NCBI RefSeq assembly: GCF_051903925.1
Contig: NZ_CP173678.1
Location: forward strand, 4,712,001 to 4,776,000
Reading direction: 5' to 3'
Source of the DNA: G051903925 sp051903925
GTDB taxonomy: Bacteria > Pseudomonadota > Alphaproteobacteria > Zavarziniales > Zavarziniaceae
DNA: 64,000 nt
The notes beneath the pieces are model-generated. The model was given only the letters and a program-made list of their open reading frames with translations. It was not told the DNA's origin and did no database searches. Below are positions 15,357 through 23,534 of the stretch, piece after piece; position 1 is the stretch's first letter, and each line of letters opens with the position of its first letter. The position numbers and the translations under genes were made by a program.

Positions 15357-16582
15357 GCCGCACCGGCCGGCCGGACGCAACCGCGGGGCGAGCCGCGTTC
15401 GTGATCCTGGTGCTGGCGCTGGGGCCGGCCATCGGCCTGGGGATCAGCCGGTTCGCCTATGCCCTGGTCCTGCCCGACATGCGGGACAGCCTGGGCTGGA
15501 CCTATGCCGAAGCCGGCTTCATGAACACGATCAACGCCGCCGGCTACCTGCTGGGGGCGCTGCTTTCCGCCCCGGTGGTGCGCGGGCTGGGGGCGTGGCC
15601 GGCGATCATGCTGGGCAGCGGCCTGGCAACCCTGGCAATGGCGGCCACGGGTGCGACGGATCTGTTCGCGCCCCTGGCTGCGGCGCGCCTGGCGGCGGGC
15701 GTGGGCGCGGCCTTTGCCATGGTCGCGGGTGGCACGCTGGCGGCCGGCGTCGCGGTGCGCCAGGGCCGCGCCACGGCGCTGCTGCTGGGCCTGTTCTATG
15801 TCGGGCCGGGCATCGGCATCGCCCTGTCGGGCGCGATCGTGCCGTTCCTGCTGGCCGCCTGGGGACCCGGCTCGTGGTGGCGGGCCTGGCTTGTGCTCGC
15901 GGCCCTGTCGGGGGGCCTGATGCTGGTCCTGGCCCTGGCGCGGGGTGAACGCCTGGGACCGGGCGCGACAGGTGCCGCCGCCCGGCAGGTGCCGCTGCGG
16001 GCGATGGCGCCGATCCTGCTGGGCTATCTGGGATTTGGCGCGGGCTATATCGCCTACATGACGTTCATGATCGCCTGGGTGCGGGAGGCGGGCGGCACGG
16101 CCCCCGGGCTCCAGGCCGGCTTCTGGACGCTGCTCGGCCTGTCGTCGATGGCGGCCCCCTTCGTCTGGTCCGGCGTGCTGGGCCGGCTGCCGGGTGGCCT
16201 GGGCGTCGCGGCACTGACCGCCGTCACCCTGGCGGGCGCCGTGCTGCCCCTGCTCTCGGCTCATCCGGCAGTGCTCGTCGCCTCAGCCGTCGTGTTTGGC
16301 AGCGCCTTTCTCAGCGTCGTGGCCGGGACCACCGTCTTTGTCCGCCGCAACCTGGCCGAAGCCGCGTGGCCAGGCGGGATCGCCGCCATGACCATAGCCT
16401 TTGGCCTGGGCCAGACGGCGGGGCCGCTGGCCATCGGCGCCCTGACCGACGCCCTGGGGACGCTGGATGCGGGCCTGTGGGCGTCGATCGCGCTGCTGGC
16501 GGCGGGCAGTTGCCTGGCCGCCCTGCAGCGCGACCTGGGTGCTGCTACAGGCTTTTCAGCCAGGGGATCAGGCGGGCGTTGA
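15353..16582 (+). CDS. MFS transporter (YbfB/YjiJ family)
   Basis: A 409-residue inner-membrane protein with about 12 membrane segments. The opening GISRFAYALVLPDMRDSLGW is typical of the YbfB/YjiJ branch of the major facilitator superfamily, whose substrates are mostly unknown. It is coupled to the upstream marR gene, suggesting ligand-induced efflux. The 3' end runs 38 bases into the convergent alpha/beta-hydrolase gene. Confidence 0.87.
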   Translation: MSRTGRPDATAGRAAFVILVLALGPAIGLGISRFAYALVLPDMRDSLGWTYAEAGFMNTINAAGYLLGALLSAPVVRGLGAWPAIMLGSGLATLAMAATGATDLFAPLAAARLAAGVGAAFAMVAGGTLAAGVAVRQGRATALLLGLFYVGPGIGIALSGAIVPFLLAAWGPGSWWRAWLVLAALSGGLMLVLALARGERLGPGATGAAARQVPLRAMAPILLGYLGFGAGYIAYMTFMIAWVREAGGTAPGLQAGFWTLLGLSSMAAPFVWSGVLGRLPGGLGVAALTAVTLAGAVLPLLSAHPAVLVASAVVFGSAFLSVVAGTTVFVRRNLAEAAWPGGIAAMTIAFGLGQTAGPLAIGALTDALGTLDAGLWASIALLAAGSCLAALQRDLGAATGFSARGSGGR

Positions 16583-17510
16583 CCTCGTCCGGGCGCTCCT
16601 GCTGGGTCCAGTGGCCGCAGCCCTCCAGCAGTTCCGCCACCTGGAGGTTGGGCACGAAGGTGCGCATGACCTCCATCGGGTCGCGCCCGCCCAGCATGTT
16701 GTAGGCCGGATCGCGGGTGCCGCTGATGAACAGCGCCGGCTGCTCGATCTTCCGCTCCCTGAAGTCCTGGAGATAGGCGAAATCCGCCTCGTGGTTGCGG
16801 TAGCGGTTGATCGGCCCGCGCAGGCCCGAGCGCTCGAACTCGCCCACGTAATAGTCAAGGTCGGCCGGCGTCAGCCATGCGGGGAAGGGCTCCGGGTCGA
16901 TCAGGCCCTTCAGCAACGGATCGGCGGTCGTCTTGTCCGTGGGCCAACTGCCGACCGGGGCATCGCCCGAGATCGCATAGAGAAACTTGCGCAGGAAGGT
17001 GCGCACGTCGCCCTCGGCCTCCGCCTCGGCGACGCCTTCCTTCTGGAAATAGGCCTGGTAGAAGAAGCGGTTCTTCTTGGTGAAGACCTCGTCGAAGATG
17101 TGGTTGAACGGCTTTGGCGCCGGGCCCAGGTAGGGCACCGACAGGGCACCCACAGCGCGGATGCGGTCGGGCCGGATCAGCGCGGTGTTCCAGACGATGG
17201 GCGCACCCCAGTCATGGCCCAGGATGACCGCAGGCGCACCGGGGCTCAGCGCATCGACCACGCCGGTGACGTCCGCCACCATGTGGTTCATGGCATAGTC
17301 GGCGACCTGCGGCGGCCTGTCGGAGCCGCCATAGCCGCGCACGTCGATCGCCGCCGCCGTGAAGCCCGCGGCCGCGATGGGGCCGATCTGGTGGCGCCAG
17401 GAATACCAGGATTCCGGAAAGCCATGGACCATGACGACCAGCGGGCCCGTCCCCTCCACGGCCGCCCTCAGGCGGACGCCGCCCACGTCGATCATGCGGA
17501 ATTCCGGCAT
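16545..17510 (-). CDS. Alpha/beta hydrolase, epoxide hydrolase-like
   Basis: A 321-residue cytoplasmic hydrolase. The oxyanion motif is HGFPESWYSW, the nucleophile elbow GHDWGAPIVW has Asp as nucleophile (as in soluble epoxide hydrolases and haloalkane dehalogenases), and the His region reads CGHWTQQERP. The start at 17510 (MPEFRMIDVGG) is chosen over the longer frame to 17609. The 3' end overlaps the MFS gene. An epoxide substrate is more likely than a halogenated one but is not proven. Confidence 0.88.
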   Translation of the reverse strand: MPEFRMIDVGGVRLRAAVEGTGPLVVMVHGFPESWYSWRHQIGPIAAAGFTAAAIDVRGYGGSDRPPQVADYAMNHMVADVTGVVDALSPGAPAVILGHDWGAPIVWNTALIRPDRIRAVGALSVPYLGPAPKPFNHIFDEVFTKKNRFFYQAYFQKEGVAEAEAEGDVRTFLRKFLYAISGDAPVGSWPTDKTTADPLLKGLIDPEPFPAWLTPADLDYYVGEFERSGLRGPINRYRNHEADFAYLQDFRERKIEQPALFISGTRDPAYNMLGGRDPMEVMRTFVPNLQVAELLEGCGHWTQQERPDEVNARLIPWLKSL

Positions 17511-17673
17511 CGTCCCTCCCACCCTGTCCCTGCGCCCGCCGCGGAGCAAAAGTGCGCGGCCGGGGTTGTGATTGGGCCCTGTATAGCGGGGCGGACAGGC
17601 CGTGACCATGTCATGCGGGGACAGGCCCGCGCCCGCGCGGTCAGGTCGGGGTCAGGTTGGGGGAACAGGATCG

Positions 17674-18774
17674 ATGGCGAGGATGTCACAGGCCGGTGCC
17701 GCCGCACCGGCCCTATCGTCTCAAGGTCAAGGTTCCGGAGTCGCAAGCCCAGTGCCATCAGCCGTCCAGCCCCTGCCGCGCCTCGCAGCGGTCGCCGTCG
17801 CGGCGGCCCTGCTGCTGGCCGCCTGTGCCACGCCGCCAGACCCCGCCGATCCCGACGCGGTGGCGGAGTACGAGCAGGCCAACGATCCGCTTGAGCCGCT
17901 GAACCGCGCCACGTTCGACTTCAACCTGTTCGTCGACCGCGTCCTGCTGAAGCCGGTGGCCTGGGTCTATCGCGAGGTGGTGCCGGAACAGGGGCGCCAG
18001 CGCGTCACCAACTTCCTGGACAACACCGAAGAGCCGCTGAGCATTGTGAACGCGGTGCTGCAGGGCAACCTGGACGGGGCGGGAGCGACCACGGTGCGCT
18101 TCCTGACCAACAGCACGCTGGGGATCGGTGGCCTGTTCGATGTCGCGACCGACTGGGGCCTGCCCCGCGCCAAGGAGGACTTCGGCCAGACGCTGGGCAC
18201 CTATGGCGTCGCCGAGGGACCCTACATCATGCTGCCATTGCTGGGGCCGTCGAACCCGCGCGACCTGACCGGGTTCGTTGCGGACCAGGGACTGGATCCG
18301 CTGTCCTATTTCTACTGGACCAACCACCGCAACGACATCAGCACCTATGTCACCGCAGCCAAGCTGGTCGATGCCCGCGCCCGCCGCTACCAGGAGGCCG
18401 CGGACCTGGAGGCCAGCTCGCTGGACCTTTACGCGACCGTGCGCAGTCTCTATCGCCAGCGTCGCACCCAGCAGATCGAGGACCAGGCCGCCTGGCCGTC
18501 AGCGGACGACAGCACCGCGCCCCAGGCGGCTTCGCCCGAGGCGACCGATCCGGACCAGGCCGCCGCCGACAGCGACCCGGCCAACGCGCTGCGCCCGCAC
18601 GACGTGGTCGCCTGGACCGATGGCCAGGACTATGCCGTCGAGGGGGTGTTCACCGGCAAGGGCCCGGACGACTGGTTCCGCCCGGACGAGGAAATGTACC
18701 GCGTGCGCAACCTGGCCGATGGCCAGGTCCGCGTGGTGCGCCTGACCGAGTTGCGTCTGGTCAGCCGCCGCTGA
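17674..18774 (+). CDS. mlaA: MlaA family outer-membrane lipoprotein with C-terminal extension
   Basis: A VacJ/MlaA protein of phospholipid trafficking, removing misplaced phospholipid from the outer leaflet of the outer membrane. It has lipobox LLLAAC, NDPLEPLNRATFDFN, and GPYIMLPLLGPSNPRD. The chosen ATG (366 residues) follows a GGGGGA ribosome site but leaves a long N-region; a GTG at 17752 would give a normal signal peptide. After the MlaA core comes a Pro/Ala/Asp linker and an extra domain of about 65 residues (from LRPHDVVAW), not usual in the family. Confidence 0.88.
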   Translation: MARMSQAGAAAPALSSQGQGSGVASPVPSAVQPLPRLAAVAVAAALLLAACATPPDPADPDAVAEYEQANDPLEPLNRATFDFNLFVDRVLLKPVAWVYREVVPEQGRQRVTNFLDNTEEPLSIVNAVLQGNLDGAGATTVRFLTNSTLGIGGLFDVATDWGLPRAKEDFGQTLGTYGVAEGPYIMLPLLGPSNPRDLTGFVADQGLDPLSYFYWTNHRNDISTYVTAAKLVDARARRYQEAADLEASSLDLYATVRSLYRQRRTQQIEDQAAWPSADDSTAPQAASPEATDPDQAAADSDPANALRPHDVVAWTDGQDYAVEGVFTGKGPDDWFRPDEEMYRVRNLADGQVRVVRLTELRLVSRR

Positions 18775-18819
18775 GGGACCGGCAGTGCCGCGGCCCGCCG
18801 GGGCACGTCCGCCGCGGCG

Positions 18820-19605
18820 TCAGGCGACCATCGCGCGATTGACGGCGACGCGCAGGCTCTCCGGCGCGAAGGGCTTGGCCAGGACCATGGCATTGTCGCC
18901 ACGGCTCTGCTCCATGATCACCCGGCTGGGAAAGCCGGTGACATAGATCAGCTTGGCCTGTGTCAGGCGCACGATCTCGCGCCCCACCACGATGCCGGAG
19001 GCCCCGTCGCCGAGGTCGATGTCGGCCAGGATCAGGGACGGCCGGTCGGCCCGGGCCAGGGCGAGGGCTTCCGCCCCCGTGCAGGCCGGACCGCTGACGC
19101 GATGGCCCATGTCCTCCAGGATGCCGGCAATGTGCTCGCCCACCAGGCGCTCGTTCTCGATCACCAGGACCGGAGGCAGGCTGCGCCGCAGCAGCAGGCG
19201 ACGGCCCGCCATCAGGTCGCGGCGGATCTCGAACTCGCTGACGCCGGCAATACGCGCGGCCTGGCCATAGGCCAGCCCATGGACGCCGACAAGCAGCACG
19301 GCCAGGCGCTGACCCAGGGGCAGGATCAGCAGGTTCTCGGCCAGGCGGTCCTCGTCCGCCACGGGGACCGCGCTGGCGGCGGGGCCGCGGGTGGACGGGC
19401 CCTGGCTGGGTGTGGCTGCGGCCAGATCGGCCAGGAGGCGCAGCACGCCGCCCCCGGGAGGAAGGTCGTCGGTGCTGCCGGCGACATAGGCCTGAAGCGA
19501 CTGCCGGAGCAGGTCATCCCCCACCCTCCGCGAACCGGTCAGCAGGCACGCAAAACGGCGCAGCCGCGGCAGTTCATCAAGAAGAGTGCTGGCAGATGAC
19601 GCCAT
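18820..19605 (-). CDS. phyR: General stress response regulator PhyR
   Basis: A 261-residue protein with the PhyR layout: an N-terminal sigma-factor-like region (about 1-140, PRLRRFACLLTGS) and a C-terminal receiver (about 144-258). The phosphoacceptor is Asp195 (LADIDL), with Thr223 and Lys244 (LAKPF) conserved. When phosphorylated, PhyR binds the anti-sigma factor NepR and frees the EcfG sigma factor. The gene follows the AI-2E-family permease gene by 31 bases and shares its EcfG-type promoter at 20884-20908. It has its own AAAGGA ribosome site. Confidence 0.9.
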   Translation of the reverse strand: MASSASTLLDELPRLRRFACLLTGSRRVGDDLLRQSLQAYVAGSTDDLPPGGGVLRLLADLAAATPSQGPSTRGPAASAVPVADEDRLAENLLILPLGQRLAVLLVGVHGLAYGQAARIAGVSEFEIRRDLMAGRRLLLRRSLPPVLVIENERLVGEHIAGILEDMGHRVSGPACTGAEALALARADRPSLILADIDLGDGASGIVVGREIVRLTQAKLIYVTGFPSRVIMEQSRGDNAMVLAKPFAPESLRVAVNRAMVA

Positions 19606-19636
19606 TGCCTGTCCTTTCGGCGCTACACGCCCGGCC

Positions 19637-20812
19637 CTATCCTTTCGGCGGGTGACTTAGTCCCCCCAGGTCGCTGGTCTGGCTGTTTTCGGCAGACGAC
19701 GGAGTAATCCTAGGCCCCAGGACGGGGGTCTGCAACACGGACCCTGAAATGGTCACAGTGCCCGCGACCGTGACCGGCTGCGGCTGGCCGAGCTGGCCGC
19801 GCTTCCACTGCTGGGCAACATGCTCGGCCAGGACCTCGACCACGCAGACCAGCGGCATCAGCAGGACGGCCGCAAAGAAGCCGAAGAACTGCAGGGAGAC
19901 GAGAAAGGCCAGGATCAGCCAGGCCGGATGAGTACGGTGGTCGCCCGCGACCAGCCGCGGCACCAGGACGAAGCGGTTGGCCAGTTCCACCATCACATAA
20001 AGCGCCAGGACCGGCAGCAGGGCGGCAAAGGACGTGAACTGCAGCACGGCCACAAGGCAGGTCACCAGGCACATGGCGACGATGCCGATCACCGGGATCA
20101 TCACCAGAAGGCCGCTGAGCACACCAAGCACCAGGCCGAAATCGACCTTCATCAGCGCCAGCGCCACGGCATAGACATGGGCCAGGATCAGGCAGACGAA
20201 ACCCTGCCCGGTCAGGAACTCGTCCAGCCGACGGCGTGCCCGCCGGCCCAGGCGACGGGCCACGGGCTGCTGGTCCATCGGCACCAGGCGGATCAGCGTC
20301 TCGGTCAATTCCGGCCAGTCGCGCAGGAAGTAGAACAGCAGGAATGGCGTCAGGGCCAGGACCACGGCGAGGTCGACCAGGTTCAGGCCATAGGTCAGGA
20401 CCTGGCTCAGCGTCCCCTGGATGTCGAAACCCTGGCCCGCCGCCTCGATCGAGGGGGCCTGCCCGTCCATCGCCTGCGACAGGGGTGGGGCGATGTCGAC
20501 AAGGTGGTCGCGCGCCGCCATCACCAGGGCCGGCAGGCGCTGCAGCAGTAGGCCCAGCTCCATCATGAAGGGCGGCACGACCAGGGCCGTGTAGAGCCCC
20601 AGTGCACCCAGAGCCAGCACCGTCAGCAGCGCCGCCGCCAGGCCGCGCGACCAGCCCCGGCGCTGCAGCGTGTCGGCGGCAGGCGAGAGAAAGGCGGCGA
20701 TGGCAAAGCCCAGCGCAAAGGGCAGCAGGACCGTGCCCAGGACGTTGACGAGCACAAGGACAACCACGACAGCCAATGCCGTCGTGGCCCAGCGCCTGGC
20801 CTTTCGCGTCAT
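19637..20812 (-). CDS. AI-2E family permease (PerM-like)
   Basis: A 391-residue inner-membrane protein with about seven or eight membrane segments. Family phrases include LPFALGFAIAAFLSP and GLLVMIPVIG. Members have been linked to autoinducer-2 export or Na+/H+ exchange, and the substrate here is open. It lies directly upstream of phyR under an apparent EcfG promoter, so it is probably a stress-regulated gene. A Ser/Thr-rich cytoplasmic tail of about 50 residues follows the last segment. Confidence 0.87.
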   Translation of the reverse strand: MTRKARRWATTALAVVVVLVLVNVLGTVLLPFALGFAIAAFLSPAADTLQRRGWSRGLAAALLTVLALGALGLYTALVVPPFMMELGLLLQRLPALVMAARDHLVDIAPPLSQAMDGQAPSIEAAGQGFDIQGTLSQVLTYGLNLVDLAVVLALTPFLLFYFLRDWPELTETLIRLVPMDQQPVARRLGRRARRRLDEFLTGQGFVCLILAHVYAVALALMKVDFGLVLGVLSGLLVMIPVIGIVAMCLVTCLVAVLQFTSFAALLPVLALYVMVELANRFVLVPRLVAGDHRTHPAWLILAFLVSLQFFGFFAAVLLMPLVCVVEVLAEHVAQQWKRGQLGQPQPVTVAGTVTISGSVLQTPVLGPRITPSSAENSQTSDLGGLSHPPKG

Positions 20813-20883
20813 GTTCGCCCCCCGCGCCCGCCGGCCCGCCTGTGGCCCGCATCGGGCCAGGGCCGCGGCACCTGCGGGACCAG

Positions 20884-20908
20884 AACGTCAGCGCGCATGC
20901 AGCGTTCC
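20884..20908 (-). promoter_or_regulatory. EcfG-type (general stress) promoter
   Basis: On the minus strand GGAAC (20904-20908) and CGTT (20884-20887) are separated by exactly 16 bases, a perfect match to the published EcfG consensus GGAAC-N16/17-CGTT. Transcription would start near 20877, about 65 bases before the AI-2E permease gene, and read through phyR. This gives positive feedback on the stress response. Confidence 0.82.
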
Positions 20909-21044
20909 CTGAAGCGCATGACGCGGACGCGCGCGAGATCCAGGCCTTGTGGGTGGGAACCATTCAGGCGGGAACCGGGCGGGGGTGGCCGCATTACGGT
21001 CGCACCAGCACCGCCTGTGGCTGAATCTGGGGAAGGCGTCCACC

Positions 21045-21200
21045 ATGCTGTCGACCATTCTGCTGATCCTGTTGATCCTGCTTCTGCTGGGCGCCCTGCC
21101 CGCGTGGCCGTACAGCCGTGGCTGGGGCTATTACCCCAGCGGTGGCCTGGGCATCGTCGTCATCATTCTGCTGGTCCTCGTCCTGATGGGACGGATCTGA
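21045..21200 (+). CDS. DUF3309 small membrane protein
   Basis: A 51-residue protein that is nearly all hydrophobic: one membrane segment at about 3-18 and another at about 34-49. Between them lies the DUF3309 signature PYSRGWGYYPSGG. A strong ribosome site (GGGGAAGG) precedes the ATG. DUF3309 genes are widespread in Alphaproteobacteria and often found among stress genes; the function is unknown. Two GGAAC words lie upstream (20956 and 20971), but neither has a proper -10 partner. Confidence 0.88.
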   Translation: MLSTILLILLILLLLGALPAWPYSRGWGYYPSGGLGIVVIILLVLVLMGRI

Positions 21201-21253
21201 AGCCGGGCGCGGCGATGGGGCATCGACCGGCAGTCATCAGTGCGCCGCGCGCC

Positions 21254-21490
21254 CTAGTCGCCGCCGCCTGGGCGCAGGATGTCGAGGAGACGCGCCGGCA
21301 CGGGTTCATCCAGGACGCCGGCGCCGATCGCGCGCAACGCGTCGCGCTGCGCCACCAGGGCCTCGACCTCCTGCCGGCGCTGCGGGTCGCGGGCAAGCCA
21401 GGCCTTGATCGCGCTGGCGCGGGCCGGATCGGCGCGCCCCTCGATATAGTCCTGGACGTCGTCTTCGTCGATCGGCCCGTCTGCCGCCAT
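21254..21490 (-). CDS. Short anti-sigma-factor-like protein without membrane anchor
   Basis: A 78-residue protein. Its start (IDEDDVQDYIEGRADPARAS) and the motif LDEPVPARLLDIL match the cytoplasmic half of the zinc-free anti-sigma family, which normally continues into a membrane segment. Here the protein ends seven residues after that motif, so it is soluble. The frame is open up to 21658, but that part looks non-coding. It is 254 bases upstream of, and divergent from, the brkB-ecf unit. It may inhibit that ECF factor or be a remnant. Confidence 0.68.
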   Translation of the reverse strand: MAADGPIDEDDVQDYIEGRADPARASAIKAWLARDPQRRQEVEALVAQRDALRAIGAGVLDEPVPARLLDILRPGGGD

Positions 21491-21743
21491 CACGCTGAAC
21501 GCCTGCTCCACTCGGCCTGGCACCTGACCGGCGTCAGGTTTGGTCAGAACGCCGCCGCTTGTCCAGCAAGAAGCGATGCCCCGCCAAGCCCTGCGTTCAA
21601 TGTAGATTGTCCCGTGGCGCATCGCCCAGGCCGTCCGCGCGCCGGATTGGCTAGGCACCCAGGCAGCGGGGCACCCCTTGGAGCGTTTGCAGGATAACCC
21701 TGGTCGGAGAGATGTTCAGTCCACGCTGTTCCGCATTGCCGCC

Positions 21744-22628
21744 ATGAAGATCGCGACCGTGGGGCGGATCCTGTGGTCGGCTGTCAGGCGCACGCAGGAC
21801 GACGGTGTGTTCCAGCTGGGCGGGTTCCTGGCCTATTCCGCGCTGCTGTCTGCGTTTCCGTTCATGATCTTCCTGGCGGCGCTGGCCGGCTTTTTCGGCA
21901 GCGCCAACGACATCCAGCCGGTGATGGACCAGCTGTTCGCGCTGACGCCCGATGCCGTCGCGCTGACGATCGCGCCCGTCATCCGGGACGTCCTCTCCCG
22001 GCAGAATGGCGGCCTGCTGACCATCGGCATCATCGGTGCCATGTGGGTCGCGTCGAATGGCATCGACGCCCTGCGCGTCGCCCTCAACCGCGCCTATGAC
22101 GTCGACGAAAGGCGGCCGTTCTGGCGCCTGATCATCGCCAACTTCACGATCGTCCTGGTGGGCGCATTCGCGTTCATCGTGCTGTCGGTCGCGATCGTGC
22201 TGGCGCCGGTCCTGCTGAAATGGCTGGACGACCTGATCTACATGCCACCGGGCACCCGCGTGCTCTATGACGTCGTGCGCTGGAGCATCACGCTGCTGGT
22301 CGTCCTGGTTGCAGTGGTGGCGCTGCACCGGATCCTGCCGGGCCGGCGCCTGACCTTGTCGGCGATCCTGCCCGGCGCACTGTTCAGTGCCATCCTGCTG
22401 CTCAGCCTGGCGGGACTGTTCTCGCTCTACCTTTCGGTGGTGGGTGATTACAGCGTCACCTATGGCAGTCTGGGCGGCATCATTGCCACGCTCCTGTTCC
22501 TCTATTTCGCAGCGGTGATTTTCGTGTTTGGTGCCGAGTACAATTGTGCCCGCCTTCATTTCATTGCCCAGCGCCAGATCGACGAGACTGCGGCGCCGCA
22601 GGACCTGGTGGTGGAGGCCAAGACATGA
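21744..22628 (+). CDS. YihY/BrkB family inner-membrane protein
   Basis: A 294-residue protein with about six membrane segments and the family phrases FLAYSALLSAFPFMIF and YGSLGGIIATLLFLY. The family was once called ribonuclease BN by mistake; its real role is unknown, and links to envelope stress and serum resistance have been proposed. The ATG at 21744 is preferred to a TTG at 21678. It overlaps the ECF sigma gene by four bases (ATGA), tying its translation to the sigma factor. Confidence 0.88.
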   Translation: MKIATVGRILWSAVRRTQDDGVFQLGGFLAYSALLSAFPFMIFLAALAGFFGSANDIQPVMDQLFALTPDAVALTIAPVIRDVLSRQNGGLLTIGIIGAMWVASNGIDALRVALNRAYDVDERRPFWRLIIANFTIVLVGAFAFIVLSVAIVLAPVLLKWLDDLIYMPPGTRVLYDVVRWSITLLVVLVAVVALHRILPGRRLTLSAILPGALFSAILLLSLAGLFSLYLSVVGDYSVTYGSLGGIIATLLFLYFAAVIFVFGAEYNCARLHFIAQRQIDETAAPQDLVVEAKT

Positions 22629-23212
22629 CGGCACCCCAAGACCCGCCCGCCGGCCTGCCCCCGGCGAGTCCGCGGGCGCCGCTGGACCCGGCGACGCGGG
22701 CGGCCTTGTTCGCTGAGATCGAGCAGGAGATTCCGCGCCTGCGCCGCTTTGCCCGGCTTCTGGTCCATGACGTCCACGCGGCCGACGACCTGGTGCAGGA
22801 GACGATGGTGCGGTCGATCCGCAGCATCGCGACCTTCCAGCCCGGGACCTCGCTTCGGGCCTGGCTCTTCCGCATTCTTCAGAACGTGTTCCGCAACGCC
22901 TATCGCCGGTCGCGGCGCGACCCGGTGCGGTCCGACAGCGACATGCTGGCCGAGCACCCGGCGACGGCGATCCAGAGCAACCAGGAAACCAGCCTCGAAC
23001 TGAAGCGGACGCTGGAGGCGCTGGATTCCCTCTCCGACGATTTCCGCCAGGTCATCCTGCTGTGCGGGGTCGAGGGTCTGCAGTACGACGAAGCGGCAGA
23101 CGTGCTGGGCATTCCGATCGGCACCGTCCGCTCGCGCCTGTCGCGCGCCAGGGCTGCCCTGCGCGACCGCATGGCCGGCCATGCGGTGCCATCGGACGAG
23201 GAGGTCGGCTGA
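22625..23212 (+). CDS. ECF sigma factor, probable EcfG
   Basis: A 195-residue extracytoplasmic-function sigma factor. Region 2 includes IPRLRRFARLL, ADDLVQETMVRS and FQPGTSLRAWLFRILQN. Region 4 includes DFRQVILLCGVEGLQYDEAA and PIGTVRSRLSRARAAL. The FQPGT-x-LRAWLF phrase, a nearby phyR, a tail-to-tail nepR gene and two EcfG-type promoters make EcfG the best assignment. A different ECF group paired with the short anti-sigma at 21254 cannot be excluded. It is translated after brkB. Confidence 0.85.
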   Translation: MTAPQDPPAGLPPASPRAPLDPATRAALFAEIEQEIPRLRRFARLLVHDVHAADDLVQETMVRSIRSIATFQPGTSLRAWLFRILQNVFRNAYRRSRRDPVRSDSDMLAEHPATAIQSNQETSLELKRTLEALDSLSDDFRQVILLCGVEGLQYDEAADVLGIPIGTVRSRLSRARAALRDRMAGHAVPSDEEVG

Positions 23213-23223
23213 GACGGCCGGCG

Positions 23224-23439
23224 TCAGGGTTGCCGGTCGGGCGCCGGTGCAGCTGGCGCGCCGTCGTCGGCGGTGTCGCGGAGCTGGTCGAGGAGCGCCA
23301 TCAGGTGATCGGGAATTGGCTCGTCCAGCACGTTGGCGTAGAGCGTGCGCAACTGGCCGTCGATCGCGGATTCGTTCAGCGTGCCGCCAGGAACACCCTG
23401 CTCGGCCAGCCTTGACCTGCCTGCATCGCTACCCAGGAT
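23224..23439 (-). CDS. nepR: NepR anti-sigma factor with a non-standard start codon
   Basis: A 71-codon frame carrying the NepR core QLRTLYANVLDEPIPDHL, then a short helix and an Asp/Ala/Pro tail. NepR holds EcfG until phospho-PhyR removes it. After an in-frame TGA at 23449-23451 there is no ATG, GTG or TTG before the core. A perfect GAGGAG ribosome site (23445-23450) is 5 bases before ATC (23437-23439, used here) and 8 before CTG. An EcfG promoter lies just upstream. Tail-to-tail with the sigma gene (11-base gap), unlike the usual nepR-ecfG operon. A sequence error is the alternative. Confidence 0.75.
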   Translation of the reverse strand: MLGSDAGRSRLAEQGVPGGTLNESAIDGQLRTLYANVLDEPIPDHLMALLDQLRDTADDGAPAAPAPDRQP

Positions 23440-23463
23440 CGTTACTCCTCAAACCAGTCGCCG

Positions 23464-23483
23464 CGCCTGCATTCCGGCAGGCG
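23464..23483. repeat. Perfect inverted repeat between nepR and mscS
   Basis: CGCCTGC-ATTCCG-GCAGGCG, with seven-base arms and a six-base loop. It lies in the presumed 5' leader of nepR and just upstream of the mscS gene. It could be an operator or an mRNA hairpin in the nepR leader. Confidence 0.55.
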
Positions 23484-23508
23484 GGCGCCGCACTGCGATT
23501 TTCGAGCC

Positions 23509-23534
23509 AACCCATGTCCCTGAGAATGAGTTCC
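23509..23534 (-). promoter_or_regulatory. EcfG-type promoter for nepR
   Basis: On the minus strand GGAAC (23530-23534) and GGTT (23509-23512) are 17 bases apart, fitting the consensus GGAAC-N16/17-SGTT. The start site would be near 23502, about 50 bases before the nepR ribosome site. The promoter overlaps the first codons of the divergent mscS gene. It supports autoregulated nepR, as known in other Alphaproteobacteria. Confidence 0.72.

Noticed and set aside
20956..21044. EcfG promoter for the DUF3309 gene
   Set aside because: GGAAC occurs at 20956 and 20971, but neither has CGTT or GGTT 16-17 bases downstream.
21491..21658. Longer anti-sigma protein starting at 21658
   Set aside because: The extra 56 codons carry no family similarity and read like intergenic sequence; the family-like N-terminus begins at 21490.
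23181..23513. N-terminal extension of the MscS channel back to 23181
   Set aside because: This part is antisense to nepR and lacks any membrane or signal sequence; the ATG at 23514 leads directly to a signal-like N-terminus.
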